Source: Adiantum capillus-veneris (taxonomy: Eukaryota; Streptophyta; Polypodiopsida; Polypodiales; Pteridaceae). From it: 60,000 bases of DNA. The position numbers and the translations under genes were made by a program. The stretch spans positions 23,872,396-23,932,395 of the forward strand of contig CM043960.1 of assembly GCA_014529385.2 (NCBI GenBank), in the 5' to 3' direction. Below, piece after piece: positions 22,517-32,490 of the stretch; the first letter of the stretch is position 1; each line of letters opens with the position of its first letter. Below the pieces are notes generated by a model. It was given only the letters and a program-made list of their open reading frames with translations. It was not told where the DNA came from and made no database searches.

Positions 22517-25412
22517 AAAAGACATGTATATAGATGCTAAGGAAATGGGTAACACTATTCCCATTGTACATACACCAGCTTTCAACAAGTCAATAAAGAG
22601 CTCTATTTCCGTGTACATGATTTTTGTTAAAGATTCTCAAAATGAACCTAATGCTTTAGCAAAAGAAAATAAAAGCAACCAAAAGGAATTAGAGTTATCC
22701 AATTTTCTCAAGGGGTTTCAAGATGTTTTTATTGACGACATCCTTTGTGAGCTACCTCCTAAACGAGGTAATGATGACCATGCAATTGAACTTCTTCCAG
22801 GAAGTTCACTGCCTAATAAATCTCCTTATAGAGTTTCTCAAACTCAACAAGAGGAGATTATGCGGCAGGTGCATGAGTTAGTTGAGAAGGGCATGGTAAG
22901 GCCTAGCTCATCTCCATTTTGCTCACCTGTGCTATTAGTGCAAAAGAAAGACGGCACATATCGTATGTGTGTCGACTATAGAGCACTAAATAGGATCACT
23001 ATCAAGAATAGGTTTCCCGTTCCGCGGGTAGAAGACCTATTTGATAAGCTACAAGGATCGATCTACTTCAGTAGGATTGACCTAAAAAGTGGCTATCATC
23101 AGATAAGGATAGTTGATCAAGACATTGTAAAGACCGCATTTCGCACCACATTTGGTCTTTACGAATACATTGTCATGCCTTTTTGCTTGACCAATGCACC
23201 ATCCACATTCAACCGCTTGATGGAGAAGCTGTTCAGGCCTCATTGAACCTTCACTAGAGTGTTCTTTGATGATATTATCATCTACTCTAATTCATTAGAC
23301 GAACACAAGCAACACCTCCAGGTAATATTTCAGGTTTTAAGAGAGAATAAACTTTATGTTAATCGAAAGAAAAGTGAATTTTTCTTGCCGTATTTAGGTC
23401 ATATTATCTCTCAAGATGGCATCCAAATGGATCCATCAAAGTTAGGGGTAATAAAAGGATGGCCTAAACCAAGGAATCTTCATGAACTAAAAATCTTTAT
23501 AGGTATGTGTGCATACTATAGACGCTTCATAGCAAAGTTCTCACAAATTGCGGGACCATTACATGACCTAACAAAGAAAAGCGTTAGGTATACATGGTTT
23601 GCTAAGGAGAACAATGCTTTCGAAAAGCTTATCTCTCAACATGTGCTTACACTACCGGATCTCTCAAAACCATTTGAGGCCAATGTGATGCTTGTGGTGA
23701 TTGCCTTGGAGCTGTTTTGCTACAAGAAGGCCACGCCATAGGCTATGAGAGTCGAAGGCTCGACTCTGTTGAGCAAGATCTAGGAATATACGAAAAGGAA
23801 CTCCTTGCAGTTCTACATGCCTTAGACTCATGGAAGCACTATTTATTGGGGACTCCTTTTATTCTGCGAACGGATCACCAAAGTCTTAAGTACTTCATGA
23901 CGCAGACCAAGCTCTCCGACAAACAAATGAGGTGGGCAAATTTCCTTTTGCAATTTCATTTTCATTTTGCTCACATTGCTAGCAAGCATAATCAAGTAGA
24001 TGATGCACTCTCAAGACGGCCGAGAGTGAATGCGGTTTCCATAGCAACTCACAATGATCTATCTTCAATGATAGATGAGTACGCTATTGATCCCGATTTT
24101 AGAGATGTGATTTCAGCCCTTGCATTAGGAAAGAAAGAAGAACCATTTACTTTACAAGATGGTTATCTTCTCTATGGCAATAGACTATGCGTTACTAACT
24201 CACTACATGAGAAAGTAATGTATGAATCTCATGCTCCACCATATGCGGGGCATAGAGGGATTTAGTCTACCTTAAAGGGAATTGAAACATATTTCTATTG
24301 GCCTACCATGAAAGTGAACATACAAGAGTATGTTTCTAAATGTGTGGTATGCCAAAAGACAAAATTTGATAGAGGGAAGCAACTTGGATTTCTTCAACCC
24401 TTGCCAATCCCTAATTCACCATGGGAGAGCATATCCATGGATTTTATCTTTGGATTGCTTAAGTCTATCCATGGGAATAAGGGAATATGGACGATAGTAG
24501 ACATGTTTAGTAAACAAACTCATTTTATACATGTCAAAAAGACTATCAAAGCCCATCAAATGGCAACCCTCTTCATTTCACAAATTTTCAAGTACCATGG
24601 CTTGCCAATGTCCATAGTGTCAGATAGAGATCCTAGAATGACCAGTAATTTTTGGAAGGGTCTCTTTGAGAATTTAGGAACAAGGCTAAACTTCTCTTTG
24701 GCCTATCATCCACAAACGGATGGCCAAAGTGAAATAGCTAACCTAACAATTCTAGATCTACTAAAAGCCTATGTAACGGAAGTAGATCAAAGATCCCAAT
24801 GGGAGAAGTACTTACCCTTAGTGGACTATGCTTACAATAACACTGTGCATACTTCCACGGGAAAAGCACCTTTCGAGGTAATTGAGAGGAGATCAAAAAG
24901 TCCCTTGCTACATAAGGTACATGGGAAGATCTTCGCTACAGATGAGTATAGCCGAGACCTACAAGAATCTTTTCAAAAGATTAAGGATTCTATCTCTATC
25001 TCATAGCAAAGGCAAAAAGCTGCTGCTGACAAGCACAGAAGAGCCCAAGCCTTTAAAGAAAATGATTGGGTCTTATTAAAGTTTTCCAAGGCTCGATTAA
25101 GGCACATGACGGGCAAGAATCCTACGGGACACCAAAAGTACTATGCTAAACTAGCAAAAAGGTACTATGGTCCCTTCCAGATTCTTAGGCCAATCAATGA
25201 CATCGATGGCCTATCAACTCAAGTTGCCTAATCATTGGCTCATACACAATGCTTTCCATGTGAGCCTATTAAAGCCTTACAAAGGAGAGCCACCTCAAGA
25301 ACCAACTATTGAAGACCCACCGGAGATCGAGGACCAAGAAGAGGTGCTGCAGCCCGAGTCCATTCTCCGACATGAAGACAAGGTATTAAGAGGCGGTAAC
25401 ACTATCCGATGA
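22517..25412 (+). pseudogene. Gypsy G1 RT, RNase H, integrase and chromodomain
   Basis: Continues G1 after the nested element. RT (about 22840-23420) has [18 protein letters not shown]; a TGA at 23244-23246 lies just before FFDDIIIYS. RNase H follows with a frameshift near 23680, then TDHQSLKYF and ASKHNQVDDALSR. Integrase has an H-H-C-C finger (HEKVMYESH, then CVVCQK; a TAG at 24264-24266 lies between the two halves), core residues in SMDFIFGL, SDRDPRM and YHPQTDGQSE, and the GKAPFEV tail. Another stop is at 25004-25006. The C-terminus ends with a chromodomain-like motif, ILRHEDKVLRGGNTIRRYLI followed by KCKNYP (about 25359-25436), typical of chromoviruses, where it targets integration to chromatin. 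Confidence 0.88.
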
Positions 25413-25858
25413 TATCTTATTAAGTGTAAGAATTATCCTTTTGAAGATGCTAGATAGATGCAAGGCATACAATTAAAGGATAACCTAAACCTTGTCAATG
25501 CTTACGATGCTTCCCAAGAGTAAGCAAATGTTAAAAATGAACAAAGTTTTTTTTGTCTTATAAGACTCTCTTTTTCTTTATTGTACACAAAAATTAAGTA
25601 GTATGCATGCTTAGATCAAGTTTGTGGAGACGACGTCTCCCAAACACCAAGTAGAGCTTGTCACTCTACTATGGAAGACTCATAGGACTAATGTGCAGAC
25701 ATGCTTGTGGCAGCCTCAGGCTCTCAAGCGCCAAATGGACTAGTCATCCATTGTGGAATGATGTCATAGGGTAACATAGGGATCCTCTACCCGCAAAGAA
25801 AAGGACTAATGAATATGCTTTATCTTCTCCACACCATAGTCGAGGACGACTATGATTT

Positions 25859-25871
25859 AAGAGAGAGGTAA
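25859..25871 (+). other. Polypurine tract of gypsy G1
   Basis: AAGAGAGAGGTAA immediately before the 3' LTR. The same sequence in reverse complement follows the G4 LTR at 50078. It is the expected primer site for plus-strand DNA synthesis. Confidence 0.8.
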
Positions 25872-26248
25872 TGTCATAATAATCAATATCTAATTCTCCT
25901 AAATGATTTTCTCATGTTAAACTGATCATTTAAATGGGGAAGTGCCAGGGGAGAAAAAGCTAGAATATTGGTTAAGCTAGCAGACCGGCCACAGTAGGGA
26001 TCCAAAGGAGGGAAAATAGGGATCCAAAGGGGGGGGAATCTGCAAAAGATCCATGTGCAACAATGGGCTAAAACGACCCTAAGGTTCAGCCCATTAAGAC
26101 TTCCAAAATGCAAAAGTTCCAAAATTCAAAGGTTGTGTCCAAAGGTCAACCCTAGGGGAAATTGGATGCTTTGTGTGTGACCAAAAAGTCTTTTCAAATC
26201 CCTACATAGGAGGGGGCGAGCCTTGGGAGTAGGGGATGAGAGAGAAAG

Positions 26249-26320
<72 letters not shown>

Positions 26321-27494
26321 GCTCCCTTTACACAAAGGGAATTAGGGACACATGTCAGCTCCCTAGGCCAGATGCCCACAAGGTGTGCCCAATTCCTATT
26401 GGATGGCCTTGGAGGTGGACCAATGAGAATTAGGCTAGAGTAAATCTAGTTTATTCAATTTAAAAACACTTAATAAAAGAACCAATGAGAATTAAGTCTC
26501 CTAGAAGACTATTGGACAATCTCCCAAGGGGTTCAATGAGCATTCAGGAGCCCAATGGCTTGCCTGATTCCTATTGGCCAGGAGGCAAAGGGGTCGAATG
26601 AGAGTTTAGTTTAATTATTAAATTACCTAAAGCTCTCACAAAAGGGGAAAGGGGGACACATGTCAGAAGGCTATCACTTATGCTGCTTAATAGTCATTGG
26701 CTTGACTTGGGGAGGGCCAATGAGGGTTGAGCAAGAGAAAATAGCAAGAGGGCTCGCCCAAGAGAGAGAGGGGGCTGATTTTTGCAAGGCATTATCACAC
26801 ACACACTCACACAATCTCATGTGTGAAGAAAGAGAAGACTATCTCTTCCCAAGCTTTAATGGAGAGCTCATCCTACTCCAAGCTTGTGAGATAGAAGCCT
26901 ACATCGACACACTCTTGGCATGTGGATGCAAATCCACCCAAGAGCCAAGCTTTAATGCATGCTCATCTCCTTACCACGCTAATTACTAAGCTAAGCTATG
27001 CTAATATGAGTGATTATGTGAGGGGATGTACATCTTTCTCATAAGACTACTCCTTCTTCCTCTCAATCTACTCTCATACCCCACTAGCTCTCACCATCTT
27101 CGAAGGTGTGTGAGGTCTTGGGTCTGAGACCGTGAGGCAATGGATGTTGTGTTTTATAAGTGTTTTGCTTAGTGCATGAAGCTTTCATCTTCATTGCACT
27201 AGCTAGTATTGAAGGAACACAAAGAATTGTATTGTAAAATGTCTCTCTTGATGGGAGAAACCATAATACAAAGCCTTTTGGAGGGGGGGACCGGCTCCGT
27301 CTAAATCCGGTCCTCAACTGTTGTCAATAGCTTAATTTCTCCCTCTTTTGAAACTATTGTTCATGCTATCTACTTGTTGCTCTCTCCACCCAAGCACTCT
27401 TGTAATTCTCATTAGGAATCTATTCTAATGAAATGCCCACTATGTTCATGCTAATTTCCGCTACACACAAGTTATTAGACCATTAAATGTTACA
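25872..27494 (+). repeat. 3' LTR of gypsy G1
   Basis: 1623 bp, TGTCATAATAATC...AATGTTACA. It carries a (CA)n tract of about 68 bp (26249-26316), much longer than in the 5' LTR (about 12612-12631), which accounts for most of the length difference. The rest differs by scattered substitutions and small indels. Confidence 0.92.
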
Positions 27495-27639
27495 AGTTGT
27501 ATGTGTGTGTAGATGAAAAGGCTCTTGTAAACAGAGTTTTATACAAGCATAAAAAGCAATTGTGTCATATGAGAAAGATCTTAGCAATGAAAATAATATT
27601 TCTATTTTCAATTTCAACTAAGAAATTGACATTATAAAC

Positions 27640-28868
27640 CAAGATAAGTGAACATTGAAGGATACTCTAGGAACTCTTACACTCTTAGTTTTTCTTTTTA
27701 TCGTGGTAGCGACCCTACCTCTACGTCACCTTTCTTAGCAAAGAGTTTATATTGGGGCTCTCCACTGAAGCAAACTCATAGGTTCCTTTAGCGCAGAAGT
27801 GGACATTTTTTCTCTGAAAACCACTTGTTATCATCTAAATGTAACCAGCAACACTCAACATATACATGCATTAGAAAGTTGGAGTTCTCCTCTTAAGATG
27901 TGTCATCTCCCTTCTCTTTTCCTTTCAACATACATACAAAAGAATTGGTACTTGTTATGGTATCATACCTCAAAAATAGTACCTCTATTCCTTGCTCCCT
28001 CTCTCAATATTTTTGTTGAACACATGATTATTACACTATTTCCAATACCTATGAAGAGTTGGAGGGCGATGGCATGGCGGTTTTTGAGATCAATTCTGCT
28101 TGGGGAGAGATTTGAAGACAATTAAGTGTCAGTTTAGGGTTTCTAGTTTAGGATTTGGTGCACTGAATTGTCTATTTATAATTTATGCTAATGGTCGCAA
28201 GGAAGAAAGTCACCAAACAACCCTATGCAAGGTGGGAGAGATGGATTAAGAAAGTTTGGTTGACATGGTAAGGTGCCCGTGATTTGCATCTTATCACAAA
28301 GGAGGAAGCATGGAGTCATATCATCGGCACACAAGCTATCAAGAGCATCATTTCCATTGGGTGTCACATAGTGAACATATCTATGTTGTTGGCAATAGAA
28401 CTCGAGGTGACTTCCATGAAGCAGGACAACAAGTATGTATGAGTGGTGCAAAGGCATCAAGAAACCAACATCTAAGAAAGAAAGAGGGCGCACACAAGTC
28501 CAAGGTGTATTTCAAAGTAGCGTTCCTGCCCTAGTTGTGATTACTTCAGGAGTTATTATGACTTAAATACGTGAACGCAATTGAGAGTAGAGCAAGTAAT
28601 TTGTATCGAGGAACTGAAGACCGTACGCAGGGCATCTTCTTCTCCAAGGCCAATTCCCCTTCTCTGGGGGGAGACAGTGAATGAGAGTACCTCACTCTTG
28701 CAACAGAGGCGGATTTGATATGTATAAAAAGCCAGCGCTGCAGAAAAGGTTGACGGAAGTCCATCCTCAGACCACAAATAAAATTGTCAGAAGTGGGATT
28801 TGAACCCACGCTCTCTCACGAGAACCAGAACTTGAATCTGGCGCCTTAGACCACTCGGCCATCCTGAC
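27640..28868 (+). repeat. Left arm of an inverted duplication with a tRNA gene
   Basis: Homologous, in opposite orientation, to 45830-47468. Shared blocks include ACCCTACCTCT, ATACATGCATTAGAAAGT, TATTTCCAATACCTATGAAG, AGGAAGAAAGTCACCAAAC, AAATACGTGAACGCAATTGA and the tRNA-Leu gene at the end. The two arms differ by many substitutions and indels, so the duplication is old. An open frame on the plus strand (about 27960-28125, with ITLFPIPMKSWRAMAWR) is similar in the other arm (ITLFPIPMKSWRPMAWR). I cannot tell whether that is decayed coding DNA. Confidence 0.8.
28785..28868 (-). tRNA. tRNA-Leu(CAA)
   Basis: On the minus strand: acceptor stem GTCAGGA/TTCTGAC with discriminator A, D-arm with A-box TGGCCGAGTGGT, anticodon stem CCAGA/TCTGG around the loop TTCAAGT (anticodon CAA), a long class II variable arm, and T-arm GTGGG-TTCAAAT-CCCAC with the B-box GGTTCAAATCC. 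There is no intron. ATTTTATTT directly after the 3' end supplies a Pol III terminator. It decodes UUG leucine codons. All stems pair, so it may be functional. Confidence 0.95.
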
Positions 28869-29879
28869 TTGTTGAAAATTACAACGTCATTTAATTTATA
28901 ATTTTCCTCTCTGAGCACACCACAGGAGCCCCCTACCCCGGTCTCATTGCCAGCTTGCCGATTTTAGGCTGTGCAAATGACAGTGAAGGCCAGCACCTAA
29001 CCTCATTCTAGCGGGTCACACATTTGTACACACGCATTTGTGCAGGAAGATTATTTATACCTCTTCAGCCTCTTTAGCCTTGACTCTGTGACACAACACC
29101 CTGAACAAAAAGCATCGCTCGTGCGAGAAAGATTTGCCTCAAATCAACAGTTGAGGTAAGATTTACGAGAAGTAGTGTGTTTCCGGTTGCATCTTGACAA
29201 GGAGGAAGTACAGCCGTCTACGAAAAAAATGACTGTCCCAAAGGATGTTGCTTTCAGACATTCTTCAAACTCAACAATTAGGTTGCCTCGATAGATTCAC
29301 TCTGGAGAATCAGAGCCACTGGAGATGGTCAAGAGGAGCAGTGTTGTACCTTTCGCCTCATATCATCTCTCTTATTTTGGAAGCTTTGTAGCATCTCTCC
29401 TCGAAGCTTTTACCAAAGCTCCACGATCTCGAAAGACAAATGAAATTTGACCTTAATGGATATGTGAAGGAGAAAATTTACACTTAGTATTTTTTTAAGA
29501 TGGAGGGAAATGCATTTTGTGCATTGCCCATCAAGAAAGAAAAGACCATACATACATATGATGTATGTGTGCTGTAGAGTTGGCACCATCCTCCACATTT
29601 ATAATAATACCGTATCCAAAGTTGAAGGGGGACTTATGACACTGGAAGAACTTTCTTATTTCAAAATTCTTGCAGTTGCACGAGGAAGAACTCATTACTG
29701 TTGAATTATGTCGGCTTGTGATATTCTAAATTGCCATGCGTGGTGTACTCTCTCAACGTCCCTTCGTTGGACATCACAAAGGTTCTTCAATCCTTGTTAC
29801 ATTCATCTATCAATAAATCTGATGTGGATCGACTGGTAAATGTTCCTTTCATTGTTCCACCACCTAGCCACTAGTATGT
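28869..29879. other. Unassigned DNA
   Basis: No repeat shared with the rest of the window and no coding frame with recognisable motifs. Open frames are 60-65 codons and look random. The right part may be the decayed downstream end of the PPR pseudogene on the minus strand, but I could not follow it. Confidence 0.5.
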
Positions 29880-30600
29880 GCGTTGATGTACCCCATCAAA
29901 GCAACACCAAGCACTTAAAAACTTGACTCAAGTCCATCTTTTTCAATCTCAGAATGAATTTCTTGGCATTTTTCAAATGCCCCAAGATCACCACACACCT
30001 TCAAGACATAGATATACGTAAGAGCATCTAGACACCCCCCCTTGTGCGATAAACTTCTAAAACATCCCATATTTCCTCGTCGAGTAGGCATTCAACGTAC
30101 CCCGAATATCGCTTTCCAAGTCGAAAAGGACAATGTCGGTATGTAATTGAAAGCCTCCATTGATGACTTCCTAAGAGCCACAAGCCTTGAACTCACATAT
30201 GAATGTAAAATAACCGGGTATCACACCTTTCAATATCATCTCATCGTAAAAAACCATTCCTTCATCTCCAAGCCCATGCTCTGCATAAGCAGAGAAGATA
30301 GTGTTCCATGAGACTATATATCGATTAGGCAAATTGTCAAATACCTTAAAGTGCTTCTATAAGAAATGCTAGCTTAGAATAGTTGTCTACTAAAGTATCG
30401 CCAAAAACTACTTCTTTCTCATAACCCTTCTTCAATACCTCAAAATGATATTCTTGACCTTTGTCAATGGCTTACAAGCTACAACAAACTTTCAAGCTGC
30501 AGGAAAGTGTGACTGCATTTGGAGAAGTTCCCTCTCTTCTCATTTGCTCAAGTCGAATAAGCCCTTGATCACCCAACTTACTTTCAAAGAACCCAACAAA
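29880..30600 (-). pseudogene. PPR-protein pseudogene (PLS-type repeats)
   Basis: Pentatricopeptide repeat proteins are organelle RNA-binding factors of plants. On the minus strand, successive decayed repeats can be read in shifting frames. They are REGTSPNAVTLSCSLKVC (about 30530-30470), AIDKGQEYHFEVLKKGYEKE (about 30465-30400) with VVFGDTLVDNYSKL, then PNRYIVSWNTIFSAYAEHGL with the next repeat GVIPGYFTFICEFKACGS (about 30330-30175), and ALTYIYVLKVCGDLGAFEKC with QEIHSEIEKDGLESS (about 30020-29920). The VSWN, AYAEHG, KACG and G-EIH signatures are diagnostic. At least two in-frame stops and several frameshifts are present, and no start codon or C-terminal domain is recognisable. Confidence 0.88.
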
Positions 30601-30850
30601 AAGTGCTTCTTGAGCTCTGGTAATCCAAATTTGTTTTCAACAATTGCATTAGGTCTCCCTAATGTCAAAAAGATAAAAAGTCTTTCAAAACATACTAAGT
30701 GCATAAGGAGTTTAGGAAATGAAAAGACAGATGGAGGTGGAAAGTCAAAAGACCTTTTGTGTCCATATAAAGAGGTGTTTGACTTCACATTGTATATTTT
30801 TGTTTCTCTTCTCCTTTATTTTCCCTTTAGCGTTTCCTTCTATTTAAAGT

Positions 30851-30852
<2 letters not shown>

Positions 30853-30943
<91 letters not shown>

Positions 30944-30962
30944 CACACACACACACACACAC
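30853..30962. repeat. (CT)n-(CA)n compound microsatellite
   Basis: About 44 bp of CT followed by about 66 bp of CA with short TCAC interruptions. A long plus-strand open frame crossing it is an artefact of the repeat and of antisense PPR sequence. Confidence 0.95.
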
Positions 30963-31533
30963 AAAGTTGTATCCATTTTTCTCACATCCAATTAATACTA
31001 TTGCAAATCTACGTGCTTCTTTATTTCCCATTGTTGCGTGCTATAGACCAGCACATAGTCAAAAAAAACTTAAGGACACAGTTGAAACATCAACAAAAAT
31101 GTCCAAAATTGCACAAAAAGGAGAATACCAAAAGTTGAAATGGATACTAAAAGAGGTTTGGAAATTGAAGATGGATAAGTGAAGAGGCGTCCAACATGGA
31201 AAAATTTGATGCACCCTCTTACTATAAAAATGTTTTTTGACGTTTCGACCATAGGAGAGTGTTCCTAGACCATAGTGCGACCTTTTTGGATAGTTTTGTT
31301 GCAATTTTCAGGATCTTGATCATGATGAATCGTGAATTTGGTACCTTGTCGGACTGCAACCAGACTTGGTAGGATGTCCCTAGGTATCTTAGATCTCTTC
31401 CTAAATTTTGTTGCATTTCGACTTCATTTGCGTGCCAAAATGGTGTGATGATCGAGAGTGGTGAGAAAAGGCATAGGCATATTATTTTATCATTGAGTGG
31501 TGGTTTGCTTGTTAAGTTGTTGCATTTGCTTGT
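30963..31533. other. Unassigned DNA
   Basis: No coding frame or repeat recognised. It ends at the copia A2 LTR; the five bases before the LTR are CTTGT. Confidence 0.5.
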
Positions 31534-31944
31534 TGTTAAGTATGGAGCTTGATATACCCCTTGTAATTTTATGTGGTAAAAACGCACATTTGTAAGGCCC
31601 CCATTATGAGGAGAAGCCATCGTGCGTGAAGGAAAATCACTCACCGGAAACCAAAATTATCACAGTCAAAATTCAAGGGTACCTTTAGGGGCCTTCCGCC
31701 CCTGAGACTTTTTTTTTCCCTCGCCGGAATATTACGGCTGGATGGCGGGCCGGAAAGTAGTCGGAAAACAACCGGTCGGTTGGCCGGTAGTCAATGGCCA
31801 GTAGCCGGTGGCCGAATTCAAAAGCGGACTTGTCTTCTCAAGGGCGGCCACACATAAGCGGATTGAAGGGTCCGATTTGGACTTATCTACACAAGGGCGG
31901 CTACGCATGGCTGCCTCTCATGAGAGAGGGCAACCCTTTTGGCC

Positions 31945-31950
31945 TATAAA
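31945..31950 (+). promoter_or_regulatory. TATA box, copy 1
   Basis: TATAAA inside GGCCTATAAAAGGAGG, with a (CT)n tract downstream; likely the LTR core promoter. A second copy lies at 32103-32108, and the single copy in the next LTR is at 36929-36934. Confidence 0.6.
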
Positions 31951-32102
31951 AGGAGGCCATTTCTACACACATTATATAGTGTGAAGTTGATGCAACAAGG
32001 TGAGTGTGAGGTGGTGAGAGTGGACTTGTCTTCTCAAGGGCGGCCACACATGGGTGGATTACGCATGGCTGCCTCTCATGAGAGAAGACAGCCCTTTTGG
32101 CC

Positions 32103-32108
32103 TATAAA
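32103..32108 (+). promoter_or_regulatory. TATA box, copy 2
   Basis: The duplicated TATAAA within the same GGCCTATAAAAGGAGG context, 158 bp downstream of copy 1. Being the one nearer to R/U5, it probably corresponds to the native position. Confidence 0.6.
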
Positions 32109-32490
32109 AGGAGGCCATTTCTACACACATTATATAGTGTGAAGTTGATGCAACAAGGTGAGTGTGAGGTGGTGAGAGTGAAGCAAGGCGGGAGCTCCAT
32201 TGAGGGTATAATCCCTTTGTAAACTACTTCTTGTTTTGAAGTACTAAAGCCATTGAGTGGTTGCGTTCCCGTGGACGTAGCCCACATTGGGTGAACCACG
32301 TATATCGTGTGTACTTTCTCTCTCTCTCTCTACTCTACAATCTCGTGTATGTAATTTGTCTCTCTCCATTAAGTAATCTACTCAATTATCTATTTAGCTA
32401 CGTCTTATTTCCTAACAAATGGTATCAGAGCAAGGTTTGCTCGTAGCTAAATTATCTCAAGGAAAGGATTCCTTGAATTGAGTGGGAGTT

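Larger units (their letters stand above)
12231..27494 (+). mobile_element. Ty3-gypsy chromodomain LTR retrotransposon G1
   Basis: 5' LTR 12231-13826, internal region 13827-16088 continuing at 22517-25871, and 3' LTR 25872-27494. The 16089-22516 block is a nested element (G2). Joined across it, the order is gag, zinc knuckle, protease, reverse transcriptase, RNase H, integrase, chromodomain. This is the gypsy order, with integrase after RT and a chromodomain at the end. The flanks are AGTTT (12226-12230) and AGTTG (27495-27499), a 4-of-5 match expected of an aged target duplication. Several stops and frameshifts inactivate it. Confidence 0.88.
31534..32417 (+). repeat. First LTR of copia A2 with duplicated promoter segment
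   Basis: 884 bp, TGTTAAGTATGGAGC...TTTCCTAACA. A segment of about 150-200 bp is present twice (about 31828-32021 and 32022-32180). Both copies contain CCTATAAAAGGAGGCC, so there are two TATA boxes (31945 and 32103). The LTR at 36471 has a single copy. Confidence 0.9.

Noticed and set aside
26249-26316. Regular repeats as a CRISPR-like array
   Set aside because: They are plain CA dinucleotides with no spacers; this is nuclear plant DNA.
30445-31182. 245-codon open frame on the plus strand as a gene
   Set aside because: It is antisense to the PPR pseudogene and then runs through a CT/CA microsatellite.
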